Shown here: positions 1 through 5,963 of the stretch, one piece after another | How the letters are laid out: the number at the start of each line of letters is the position of its first letter | Numbering within the stretch: the first letter of the stretch is position 1 | NCBI GenBank assembly: GCA_030610725.1 | Contig: JAUWRE010000073.1 | Coordinates: 1 to 6,083 of the forward strand | Source of the DNA: Candidatus Aerophobota bacterium | Lineage (GTDB): Bacteria > Aerophobota > Aerophobia > Aerophobales > AE-B3A | Reading direction: 5' to 3' | DNA: 6,083 nucleotides | The notes under the pieces: generated by a model | The model's database searches: none | Told to the model about the DNA's origin: nothing | The model's input: the letters and a program-made list of their open reading frames with translations, nothing else | Translations under genes and position numbers: made by a program

Positions 1-16
1 AACTTGATGCGGAGGC

Positions 17-44
17 TTGACTTTTAAATAAAATATGATATAAT
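17..44 (+). promoter_or_regulatory. Sigma-70-type promoter
   Basis: TTGACT at 17-22 is a 5/6 match to the -35 consensus. TATAAT at 39-44 is a perfect -10 box, and the spacer is 16 bases. Transcription would start near 51, about 20 bases before the TTG start of the broken ribbon-helix-helix ORF, and would run into the terminator at 324-365. The promoter therefore probably served that small upstream unit and not the transporter operon. The surrounding DNA is AT-rich, so a chance match is possible, but both boxes and the spacing are good. Confidence 0.6.
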
Positions 45-70
45 AATTTTAAGCACTAAAGAAAAGTTCT

Positions 71-227
71 TTGAAGTTTAGAACTCTTAGCATTAAAAAA
101 AGAGCAGTTAGAAAGGTTAAGAAAACTATCAAAAGCGATAGGTCTCTCTCAAAGTTTTTCAATTAGAATGGCTATAGGTGAGCTAATTAAGGACAAAGAG
201 AAACTAGAAGAAATTATTTCCTCATAA
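71..227 (+). pseudogene. Ribbon-helix-helix (CopG/Arc-like) small regulator, frameshifted
   Basis: No single frame gives a complete protein here, but two frames join into a convincing one. From TTG at 71 the frame reads MKFRTLSIKK. After the run of seven A (95-101), the frame one base further on continues EQLERLRKLSKAIGLSQSF and so on to TAA at 225-227. The joined product is about 52 residues. Its layout is that of ribbon-helix-helix DNA-binding proteins: a short beta strand (RTLSI), an amphipathic helix (EQLERLRKLSKAIGL), a turn, and a second helix (IRMAIGELIKDKEKLEEII). Such proteins are often antitoxins or autoregulators that bind their own promoter, and a good promoter lies just upstream at 17-44. 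The Shine-Dalgarno is weak (A/G-rich, about 59-66). The shift could be a real mutation, a homopolymer sequencing error, or slippage at the A run. No toxin partner is visible downstream. Family assignment is by pattern only. Confidence 0.45.
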
Positions 228-323
228 AGGAAAGTAAAATTGTGGAATGAGTTCTTCAACACGCTTTCGGAGAATAGGTTATCTTTTTCTTGTAAGAAAG
301 ATAGCTTTGATAACGTAAAGTCT
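228..323 (+). other. Non-coding stretch with two competing hairpins before terminator
   Basis: This short gap between the broken regulator ORF and the terminator has no recognisable gene. A 66-codon open frame (240-440, TTG start) runs straight through the terminator and resembles no protein I know, so I treat it as spurious. TATCTTT (280-286) can pair with AAAGATA (297-303), with a further short inner stem. GTTATC (278-283) can instead pair with GATAAC (309-314). The two pairings share bases 280-283 and so exclude each other. Because a strong terminator follows directly, the arrangement could be a small RNA, a 3' UTR or a leader switch. No known riboswitch class was recognised. Confidence 0.3.
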
Positions 324-365
324 AAAAGGATAGGCGATGCTTTATGCGTTGCCTATCCTTTTTTT
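324..365 (+). terminator. Strong rho-independent terminator
   Basis: AAAAGGATAGGC (324-335) pairs perfectly with GCCTATCCTTTT (351-362). The stem continues inward through GATGC/GCGTT (336-340 with 346-350, including two G-U pairs) to a 5-base loop TTTAT. The 3' arm runs into seven consecutive T (359-365). It ends transcription from the upstream promoter and separates the small regulator unit from the transporter operon. The left flank has only a short A run, so termination should be mainly in the + direction. Confidence 0.9.
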
Positions 366-414
366 ATTATTTTGCCAAGGCGCTTAGAGGGAATATCAGA
401 GACGAGGATAGCCA

Positions 415-459
415 GGTCTGCGGACAATCCCGGGCCCTGAGGAGTGTGGTCCGCAGGCT
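415..459 (+). other. GC-rich hairpin of unknown function
   Basis: CTGCGGAC (418-425) pairs perfectly with GTCCGCAG (449-456). Three more pairs extend the base (415-417 with 457-459, two of them G-U), giving an 11-bp stem. The 23-base interior contains the overlapping palindromes CCCGGG (429-434) and GGGCCC (432-437), and TCC/GGA (428-430 with 441-443) can form a further short stem. It stands out from the AT-rich DNA on both sides. There is no T-tract after it, so it is not a simple terminator. It could be part of a structured leader RNA, a repeat element or a protein-binding site. No known RNA family was recognised. Confidence 0.45.
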
Positions 460-559
460 CCCTTATTTAAGGAAAAATAAGTATTTATAAGAAATTAAAA
501 AAGCTAAAAATAAGGCCAGAGGGAGGTGAGAAGCAAGTAAGTCGTTAGCTGGGGTATGA

Positions 560-623
560 GGAAAGCATCTAAGAAGAGAAATGTTGAAGGATCTATTCCT
601 TTCTCTAGTTTCTAGGGCTTTCC
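560..623 (+). promoter_or_regulatory. Long imperfect hairpin in the leader of the binding-protein gene
   Basis: GGAAAGC (560-566) pairs with GCTTTCC (617-623), AGAGAA (575-580) with TTCTCT (601-606), and AGGA (588-591) with TCCT (597-600) around a short loop. Unpaired bases and mismatches lie between these nested blocks. Three nested complementary blocks on the same axis are unlikely by chance. The element ends 44 bases before the Shine-Dalgarno of the binding-protein gene and has no T-tract. A role in mRNA stability or translational control of the operon is an inference. Confidence 0.45.
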
Positions 624-667
624 ACAGAAAAATGAGTAATGTATGACGAAAGAAAATATGTTTTTTC

Positions 668-673
668 GGAGGT
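668..673 (+). promoter_or_regulatory. Ribosome-binding site deciding the binding-protein start
   Basis: GGAGGT at 668-673 lies 5 bases (measured from the GGAGG core) before ATG at 678. An in-frame ATG at 639 would add 13 residues, but it has no good Shine-Dalgarno and would put charged residues in front of the signal peptide. The 678 start gives a classic MKK-plus-hydrophobic signal sequence and is preferred. Confidence 0.85.
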
Positions 674-677
674 TAAG

Positions 678-2699
678 ATGAAGAAAGTTATATCAATATT
701 AATAGCGCTTATGTTCATCACCTCGTTTAGCGCAGTGGCTATCGCTCAGGAGAGCTTTTTAGGCAAGTTCGAAACCAGTGACCTTATGGAGTACAAGGCC
801 CTCCCGAACTATATCGAACCTGAGGCATTAGAGTTGGCAGTGGCCAAAGGGGAACTTCCCCCAGTGTGGGAGAGATTGCCCAAGAACCCCCAGGTTATAA
901 ACTCTAAGGTTATGAGTGACGGCCTGGGCGTATATGGTGATAAGTGGAGGGTCTTTTGTGGGTCTCCAACCGAGGGCTGGAACTGGGCAGCAGGATTAAC
1001 GTCAGGTTGGTGGGGTACCGAGGTGCTTGTCTGGGAAGGCCTGGTGGAACCCGCCCATATGTGGATGCTAAAAAATCCCGTTGAACCTGTGCCAAACTTA
1101 GCTACCAGTTGGGAATGGTCCGAAGATGGCAAGACCCTTACCATGCATCTGCTTGAAGGAGCAAAGTGGTCGGATGGAGTGGAATTCACCGCTGATGATG
1201 TCCTGTTTACATATTACGACTGCCATCTAGATTCCCATATTCCTTCCTTCCTCGGCGCGGGCGCATGGACAATAAACGGAAAATTAACCGAACTGGAAAA
1301 GGTAGATAAGTATACCATCAGGTGGCGTTTTGGGGCAGCCTTCCCTCTATACATTCTTTTCCGCATGGGCCGCTACGGTTTGGCACCAGCTCCCAAGCAT
1401 GTTCTGGCAAAGCATCATCCAAAATACAATCCAGATGCTACTTACGAAGGCTTCATCCATTCCCTACCCCCTGAGGATCTTCCGGTGGTAACGCTCGGTC
1501 CTTGGGTGCCAGTAGAATTCGAACCGGCAAGATTCATAGTGGCGAGGAGAAATCCTTACTACTGGAAGGTGGATGAGAAAGGACAACAACTTCCCTATTT
1601 TAACGAGGCTTATATTGAAAAGGGAAGAAGAGGGATAACCAGAACCTTAAATGTGATAGCCGGAAGTTGTGATTATACCAACCTAGAAACACCGGGGGTT
1701 TTCTCTTTTGCCCTGGAAGAAGGAGGGAGGTCAGACTCTTACTTTGCGGCTCGATTTGTGGGTTATAACGCTTCGTTTAGTTTGCAGCCAAATTTTTCAC
1801 TTCACAAAGGGGTGAAGACGGAGAGAGACCGAGCCATGAGAGGGTTATTCAGAGATCTCAGGTTTAGAAAAGCTTTATCCTACGCCATTAACCGGGAGGG
1901 AATAACAAACTCAACTTTCCCAGGACCTCTAATTGCACCATATGAAGGTAGTCTGGTCGACTCTTCTCCATATTATGATCCCGATGCTATCGTCTCCTAT
2001 CCTTATGACCTGGAGAAATCAAAAGGTTTGTTTGCAGAGCTGGGATTTAAGGACATCGATGGCGATGGTATAATGGAGTGGCCTGCAGGTACTCCATTGG
2101 CTGGTCAGGATTTAACCCTTGTAATCCATATCGTTGAAGACGAAACCGCAGCCGTGAACTTAGGAGACGCCTTAGTTCCCTGCCTTATGGAAGCTGGTAT
2201 TAAGTCTGTTCTTAAAGTCATCAAGGGCACAACTTTCGATGCTCTATCCGACAGTGGAGAACTTGAGATACCTATAGTGCGCGATAATGTGTTGTGTCTT
2301 ACTCCCCTGACAAGATTAACCGACCTTGGGCCTGTAACTGAGATTACTCCTACCTGGCACCAGGCTGGACCAGGGGGGAAAAGAGACCTATTTCCCTTTG
2401 AGGCTCGCTTAAGAGATTTGATAAACTCACTAAAAACTGAGACATCTGGTTCAAAGGTAAGGGCAACATTCTCAGAAATTCAACAGTTATGGACCAAAAA
2501 TCTTTACAGGATTGGCCTCTATAAGATGCAAGTGGGTAATGCAATTGCCAACAGACTGAGGAACGTTGCGCCCGGTACTCCACCTTATATGTACGAATGG
2601 TTCGATGTGGCTCAAAGTGCATGGCAGCTTTGGGTTCCCAAGGATGAGCAAAAGCCTGAACTTCTCCCGGGGGTAATTCCAACCTATGAGGAGAAATAA
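678..2699 (+). CDS. ABC transporter solute-binding protein, family 5 (peptide/nickel/oligosaccharide type)
   Basis: This 673-residue protein captures the solute outside the inner membrane and delivers it to the permeases encoded next. Residues 1-23 form a Sec signal peptide: basic MKK, a hydrophobic core, and an A-I-A cleavage site before Q24. There is no lipobox cysteine, so the protein is probably soluble in the periplasm. The family-5 fold is recognisable from about residue 110 (GTEVLVWEGLVEP). It continues with NLATSWEWSEDGKTLTMHL and the GAKWSDGVEFTADDV motif, and later with FRDLRFRKALSYAINRE (about 389-407), a hallmark of the family. DIDGDG at 459-464 resembles a calcium-binding loop and is common at this place in related proteins. 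At 673 residues it is longer than typical DppA/OppA (about 500-550), partly because of a segment of about 80 residues between the signal peptide and the family-5 core. It is the first gene of the operon, before a 32-base palindrome. The substrate cannot be told: peptides, oligosaccharides or other small molecules are all possible in this family. Confidence 0.93.
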   Translation: MKKVISILIALMFITSFSAVAIAQESFLGKFETSDLMEYKALPNYIEPEALELAVAKGELPPVWERLPKNPQVINSKVMSDGLGVYGDKWRVFCGSPTEGWNWAAGLTSGWWGTEVLVWEGLVEPAHMWMLKNPVEPVPNLATSWEWSEDGKTLTMHLLEGAKWSDGVEFTADDVLFTYYDCHLDSHIPSFLGAGAWTINGKLTELEKVDKYTIRWRFGAAFPLYILFRMGRYGLAPAPKHVLAKHHPKYNPDATYEGFIHSLPPEDLPVVTLGPWVPVEFEPARFIVARRNPYYWKVDEKGQQLPYFNEAYIEKGRRGITRTLNVIAGSCDYTNLETPGVFSFALEEGGRSDSYFAARFVGYNASFSLQPNFSLHKGVKTERDRAMRGLFRDLRFRKALSYAINREGITNSTFPGPLIAPYEGSLVDSSPYYDPDAIVSYPYDLEKSKGLFAELGFKDIDGDGIMEWPAGTPLAGQDLTLVIHIVEDETAAVNLGDALVPCLMEAGIKSVLKVIKGTTFDALSDSGELEIPIVRDNVLCLTPLTRLTDLGPVTEITPTWHQAGPGGKRDLFPFEARLRDLINSLKTETSGSKVRATFSEIQQLWTKNLYRIGLYKMQVGNAIANRLRNVAPGTPPYMYEWFDVAQSAWQLWVPKDEQKPELLPGVIPTYEEK

Positions 2700-2728
2700 A
2701 CAAGGGAAAGGGACAAAGGAAAAAAATG

Positions 2729-2760
2729 TAGGAGGGGGAAGGATATCCTTCCCCCTCCTA
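2729..2760 (+). promoter_or_regulatory. Intercistronic perfect palindrome (mRNA-stabilising or attenuating hairpin)
   Basis: The 16 bases TAGGAGGGGGAAGGAT (2729-2744) are followed directly by their exact reverse complement (2745-2760). As RNA this makes a stem of about 14 bp with a minimal 4-base loop. It lies 29 bases after the stop codon of the binding-protein gene. The sequence after it is ATTAAATAGG, so there is no T-tract for full intrinsic termination. Hairpins between binding-protein and permease genes are known in other ABC operons (for example after malE in enterics), where they protect the upstream message or limit read-through so that binding protein exceeds membrane components. 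That role is inferred here. A binding site for a dimeric DNA-binding protein is an alternative. Confidence 0.8.
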
Positions 2761-2780
2761 ATTAAATAGGGAACTATCCT

Positions 2781-3779
2781 GTGATAAGCTATATTATCAG
2801 AAGAATTCTTTATGTCATTCCATTATTGTTCGCTGTTAGTATTGTTTGCTTTGTGATAATTCAACTCCCTCCCGGTGATTTTATGACTGCTATAGAGTCA
2901 CAACTAAAATCTCAGGCGGGCTTAAGTGAGCAAGAATCGAGAAAAATGGTTGATGAGATGAGAAAAACATATGGATTAGATAAATCCATGCCTGTTCAAT
3001 ATCTAATCTGGATAAAGAACATCGTTACCAGGGGAGATTTCGGCTATTCCTTTGGATATAGAAAGCCTGCCCAGGAGGTGATCTGGGAAAGATTAAAATG
3101 GACCATGATCATAGCCCTTTCCGCCCATTTGATCTCTACATTAGTAGGGCTTTTAATTGGTATTTATTCGGCTACCCATCAATACAGCTTGGGAGACCAT
3201 TTGAGTACTTTTTTGGCATTTATAGGTCTTTCCTTTCCTGAATTTTTTACTGCCCTGGTGATAATGTATTTACTGGTTTTTAGGTTCCGCGCTCCCCACG
3301 TTGGAGGGCTTAGCTCCCCTGAGTATGTTTTGGCTCCCTGGAATTGGCCAAAATTTGTTGATTTTCTTCAGCATTTATGGATTCCGGTAGTGATCTCAGG
3401 GGTGGCGGGGGTTGCCAGGAATATGCGGGTAATGAGAGCAAACCTTTTAGATGTATTCAGATCTCAATATGTAATTACTGCTCGTGCCAAGGGCTTGAAG
3501 GAAAGGATTGTTCTCTATAAACACGCAGTGGTAAATGCCCTCCATCCCATTATCGCCTATCAAGGAGTAGCTCTTCCTTACATAGTACAGGGGACAATGG
3601 TTACCGCCATAGTCTTAAATCTTCCCACCACCGGTCCTGCATTTTACGATGCTCTTGTGTTTCAGGATACTCTTTTAGCTGGATCTTTTCTGTTGATGGT
3701 CACAGTTGTTTTAGTGATTGGAAATTTATTATCTGATCTCATTCTGGCCTGGATAGATCCCCGAATAAGGTATGACTGA
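2781..3779 (+). CDS. ABC transporter permease, DppB/OppB type
   Basis: This 332-residue inner-membrane permease forms half of the translocation channel. The start is GTG at 2781, with AGGGA at 2768-2772 eight bases upstream. The N-terminus MISYIIRRILYVIPLLFAVS, followed by a PPGDF motif, is the standard opening of DppB/OppB proteins: a first membrane segment and then an extracytoplasmic stretch ending in GDFGYSF. Further hydrophobic segments lie at about 107-130, 145-170, 200-212, 260-280 and 295-320, giving about six in all. The cytoplasmic EAA loop that docks onto the ATPase is seen as ITARAKGL (ARAKG at 234-238), and the C-terminus DPRIRYD is typical. Length is normal for the family. It follows the binding-protein gene across the palindrome-bearing gap. 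Its stop codon is embedded in the ribosome-binding site of the next permease, so the two are translationally coupled. The protein is specific to the Opp/Dpp class, but the substrate is unknown. Confidence 0.94.
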   Translation: MISYIIRRILYVIPLLFAVSIVCFVIIQLPPGDFMTAIESQLKSQAGLSEQESRKMVDEMRKTYGLDKSMPVQYLIWIKNIVTRGDFGYSFGYRKPAQEVIWERLKWTMIIALSAHLISTLVGLLIGIYSATHQYSLGDHLSTFLAFIGLSFPEFFTALVIMYLLVFRFRAPHVGGLSSPEYVLAPWNWPKFVDFLQHLWIPVVISGVAGVARNMRVMRANLLDVFRSQYVITARAKGLKERIVLYKHAVVNALHPIIAYQGVALPYIVQGTMVTAIVLNLPTTGPAFYDALVFQDTLLAGSFLLMVTVVLVIGNLLSDLILAWIDPRIRYD

Positions 3780-3783
3780 GGGA
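3778..3783 (+). promoter_or_regulatory. Ribosome-binding site deciding the second permease start
   Basis: GAGGGA at 3778-3783 overlaps the TGA stop of the first permease and lies 6 bases before ATG at 3790. An in-frame ATG at 3772 would overlap the first permease by 8 bases, but the nearest AAGG (3767-3770) is only one base away from it, too close to work well. The 3790 start, giving MLKDKRSRKK, is preferred. Coupling between the two genes remains tight. Confidence 0.65.
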
Positions 3784-3789
3784 TTTTTG

Positions 3790-4917
3790 ATGTTAAAAGA
3801 TAAGAGATCAAGAAAAAAAAACAGCCTTGCGGAGCCTGTAAAAGGTGAGGCATATATACAACTGGTTTGGAGAAAATTTAAAAGAAGCAAAACTGCTATT
3901 ATCGGTGGCATTTTAATTATGATTATGGCTATTTTAGCTATCCTTGCTCCCTTTTTCTCTGCTTACAATCCCTTAAAAATCGATCACCAGGCAAGTTTTT
4001 CCCCTCCTCAGAGAATACATTTTTTCGATGATAAGGGTAAGTTCCACTTAAGACCATTTGTCTATAATTTAAAGCTGGAGCTCGATCCTCACACCTGGAG
4101 GAGAATTTATACGGAGGATACAAGCAAAAGATTTCCCATTTATTTTTTGGTAAGAGGGTGGGAGTATAAGCCCTTTGGAATTCCCTGCAAGTTGCATCTC
4201 TTTGGTGTTCCGCAGGGAGGTAGTATACATCTTTTCGGAATGGACAATTATGGCAGGGATCTTTTGGCAAGGATTATGTTAGGAGGGAGAGTGTCGTTAT
4301 CGATAGCTCTACTTGGAGCAATCCTCAGTGCTTTCATAGGAAGCATGGTGGGCACAATTTCGGCATATTATGGAGGTATTACTGATATGATTCTTCAGCG
4401 GATAGTTGAGTTTCTTCAATCTTTCCCTCAACTACCCTTATGGATGGCTCTTAGTATCGCCATTCCTGCAACCTGGTCATCTTTATACGTTTTCATAGCC
4501 ATAATGATGTTATTTGGGCTGTTAAGCTGGACTCCCCTTGCCAGAGAGGTAAGGGGAAAGGTGTTGTCCTTGCGTGAGCAGGAGTTTGTCTTATCAGCCA
4601 AAGAGGTAGGAGCAAGTGATGCCAGAATTATCTTTAAATATCTTATTCCTAATTGTCTTAGCCATATTATTGTGATACTTACCTTAACTATCCCCTGGCT
4701 GATATTGGCGGAAAGTACCTTAAGCTTTTTGGGATTAGGTCTTCAACCTCCAATGGTAAGCTGGGGAGTCCTCTTGCAAGAAGCTCAAAACCTGCAAACC
4801 ATGGGAAGGCATCTCTGGATTACAATTCCGGGCGCGTTTATTGTAACTACCGTTCTGGGCTTTAACTTCTTGGGGGATGGCTTGAGGGATGCGGCTGATC
4901 CTTACTCACGCCGATGA
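3790..4917 (+). CDS. ABC transporter permease, DppC/OppC type with large extracytoplasmic insertion
   Basis: This 375-residue partner permease forms the other half of the channel. A basic N-terminal tail with WRKFKRSKTA leads into the first membrane segment (about 35-58, ending LAPFFSAYNP), as is usual for DppC/OppC. The conserved FGMDNYGRDLLARI block (149-162) marks the start of the transport domain. Several hydrophobic segments follow, and the EAA loop EFVLSAKEVGA lies at 265-275. The family C-terminal signature GDGLRDAADPYSRR is at 362-375. The protein is about 75 residues longer than usual. The excess lies at about 66-147, between membrane segment 1 and the transport domain. It is rich in aromatic and charged residues (for example FFDDKGKFHLRPFVY and FLVRGWEYKPFG) and has no membrane segment, so it should lie outside the membrane, where it could touch the binding protein. 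From memory, a similar insertion occurs in a known subset of DppC-like permeases, so it is probably a subfamily trait and not an error. Starting at ATG 3772 would add six residues. Confidence 0.93.
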   Translation: MLKDKRSRKKNSLAEPVKGEAYIQLVWRKFKRSKTAIIGGILIMIMAILAILAPFFSAYNPLKIDHQASFSPPQRIHFFDDKGKFHLRPFVYNLKLELDPHTWRRIYTEDTSKRFPIYFLVRGWEYKPFGIPCKLHLFGVPQGGSIHLFGMDNYGRDLLARIMLGGRVSLSIALLGAILSAFIGSMVGTISAYYGGITDMILQRIVEFLQSFPQLPLWMALSIAIPATWSSLYVFIAIMMLFGLLSWTPLAREVRGKVLSLREQEFVLSAKEVGASDARIIFKYLIPNCLSHIIVILTLTIPWLILAESTLSFLGLGLQPPMVSWGVLLQEAQNLQTMGRHLWITIPGAFIVTTVLGFNFLGDGLRDAADPYSRR

Positions 4918-4930
4918 TAACAGATCATAT

Positions 4931-4934
4931 GAGG
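4931..4934 (+). promoter_or_regulatory. Ribosome-binding site of the ATPase gene (GTG start)
   Basis: GAGG at 4931-4934, within GAGGTGAGAG, lies 6 bases before GTG at 4941. The only nearby upstream in-frame ATG (4929) runs into TGA after two codons, so GTG at 4941 is the only sensible start. Confidence 0.75.
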
Positions 4935-4940
4935 TGAGAG

Positions 4941-5963
4941 GTGGACAAGCAGAACGAGATATTGCTTGAGGTAAAAAATCTCAAGAAATACTTTCCCATA
5001 ACCAGGGGAGTCTTTCGACGAGTTGTAGGCTACGTCAAGGCAGTTGATAGAGTTAATCTTTTTATTCGCCAGGGGGAAACTCTTGGGCTGGTGGGAGAAA
5101 GTGGCTGTGGGAAAACCACGCTTGGAAGAAGCATCCTGAGGTTGATAGAGCCTACAGATGGAGAGGTCTGGTTTAAGACGGGCAAAGGAAAAAAATTAGA
5201 TATAACCAAATTAGAAGACATGGAGATAAAGAGCCTGAGAAGAGAGATGAGGATGATCTTTCAGGACCCCTATGGTTCTTTAAATCCTCGAATGACAGTT
5301 ATGGATATAGTGGGTGAGCCCTTGATAGTCCATAAGGTGGCCCAGGGAAAGGAGATAGAGGACAGGGTTAGAACACTCTTGAAGATAGTGGGGCTAAATC
5401 CCAGATATATGAAAAGATATCCTCATGAGTTCAGTGGTGGACAAAGACAGAGAATAGGAATTGCCCGAGCCTTAGCATTAAATCCCCGATTAGTTATCGC
5501 TGATGAGCCTGTCTCAGCTCTTGATGTGTCAGTCCAGGCTCAGGTAATTAACCTGCTGGAGGACCTCCAGGTGCAATTTAACCTGACCTACCTTTTTATT
5601 GCCCATGACCTGAGCGTAGTGTATCATATTAGCAACCGCATGGCGGTAATGTATGTGGGAAAGATAATGGAGGTGGGCGAAGCGGAGGAGATTTACCACG
5701 GACCGAGGCATCCTTATACTGAAGCCTTAATATCCGCTGTTCCGGTCATTGATCCAGATGTTAAGCCAGAACGTATTCTTCTGCAAGGGGATGTCCCTAA
5801 CCCGGCGAATTCTCCCTCCGGATGCACTTTCCATCCCAGATGCCGATATGCTAAAAAGATCTGTAGTCAAGAGGAACCTTCTCTGGAGGATATCGGCGAT
5901 GAGCATTATGTAGCCTGTCATTTTGCTGATGATTTTTCCTTAAAAGGAATAAGACAATTTTAG
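4941..5963 (+). CDS. ABC transporter ATP-binding protein, DppF/OppF type
   Basis: This 340-residue cytoplasmic ATPase powers import through the two permeases. All motifs of a working ABC ATPase are present: Walker A GESGCGKT (52-59), Q-loop [10 protein letters not shown] with Q108, signature SGGQRQR (165-171), Walker B LVIADEP with D188 and E189, D-loop SALD (192-195), and switch histidine H222 in IAHDLS. The N-terminus ([12 protein letters not shown], then [20 protein letters not shown]) and the [12 protein letters not shown] block identify the DppF/OppF side and not DppD/OppD. The C-terminal oligopeptide-transporter extension starts at [16 protein letters not shown] (253-268). It carries four cysteines, C295, C301, C308 and C326, in the GCTFHPRC...C...CH pattern. 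In structurally studied Dpp ATPases these cysteines bind an iron-sulfur cluster. Length is normal. The gene lies 23 bases after the second permease. No DppD/OppD partner gene is present next to it, which is unusual. Confidence 0.95.
   Translation: MDKQNEILLEVKNLKKYFPITRGVFRRVVGYVKAVDRVNLFIRQGETLGLVGESGCGKTTLGRSILRLIEPTDGEVWFKTGKGKKLDITKLEDMEIKSLRREMRMIFQDPYGSLNPRMTVMDIVGEPLIVHKVAQGKEIEDRVRTLLKIVGLNPRYMKRYPHEFSGGQRQRIGIARALALNPRLVIADEPVSALDVSVQAQVINLLEDLQVQFNLTYLFIAHDLSVVYHISNRMAVMYVGKIMEVGEAEEIYHGPRHPYTEALISAVPVIDPDVKPERILLQGDVPNPANSPSGCTFHPRCRYAKKICSQEEPSLEDIGDEHYVACHFADDFSLKGIRQF

Larger units (their letters stand above)
366..667 (+). other. Intergenic / probable leader region of the transporter operon
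   Basis: About 300 bases without a supportable gene separate the terminator from the ribosome-binding site of the binding-protein gene. The first part (to about 460) is comparatively GC-rich and structured. The middle (about 461-515) is very AT-rich and includes a 7-bp hairpin, CTTATTT (462-468) with AAATAAG (475-481). The last part contains a long imperfect hairpin (560-623). The operon promoter is expected here. The best -10-like string is TATAAG at 486-491, but the sequence 17 bases upstream (TTATTT, 463-468) is a poor -35, so I do not call a promoter. A GGGAGGTGA motif near 521-529 looks like a Shine-Dalgarno but has no open frame behind it. Confidence 0.5.

Noticed and set aside
240..440. 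Open frame of 66 codons starting with TTG.
   Set aside because: It reads straight through the strong terminator at 324-365 and the start of the GC-rich hairpin, has no good ribosome-binding site, and its product resembles no known protein.
486..491. TATAAG as the -10 box of the operon promoter.
   Set aside because: The matching -35 position (TTATTT, 463-468) is poor and the region is so AT-rich that -10-like strings are expected by chance.
558..573. GAAAGCATCTAAG matches a conserved string near the 3' end of bacterial 23S rRNA, suggesting a degenerate rRNA fragment.
   Set aside because: Only about 13 bases match. The flanking sequence does not follow 23S rRNA convincingly, and the bases are better explained as part of the hairpin at 560-623. 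A covariance search of 500-630 against the LSU model would settle it.
639..677. Upstream ATG extending the binding protein by 13 residues.
   Set aside because: There is no Shine-Dalgarno before 639, and the extension would mask a clean signal peptide. GGAGGT at 668-673 points to ATG 678.
809..1189. Antisense open frame of 126 codons inside the binding-protein gene.
   Set aside because: It is a shadow of the well-supported + strand gene, with low-complexity Ser/Pro-rich content and no ribosome-binding or family signal.
2350..2703. Antisense open frame of 117 codons at the 3' end of the binding-protein gene.
   Set aside because: It overlaps conserved family-5 coding sequence on the other strand and shows no recognisable protein features.
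3938..4270. Antisense open frame of 110 codons opposite the DppC insertion, raising the question of whether the insertion is real coding DNA.
   Set aside because: The + strand frame is uninterrupted, and the insert has protein-like composition and recalls insertions in related permeases. The antisense product has none of these features.
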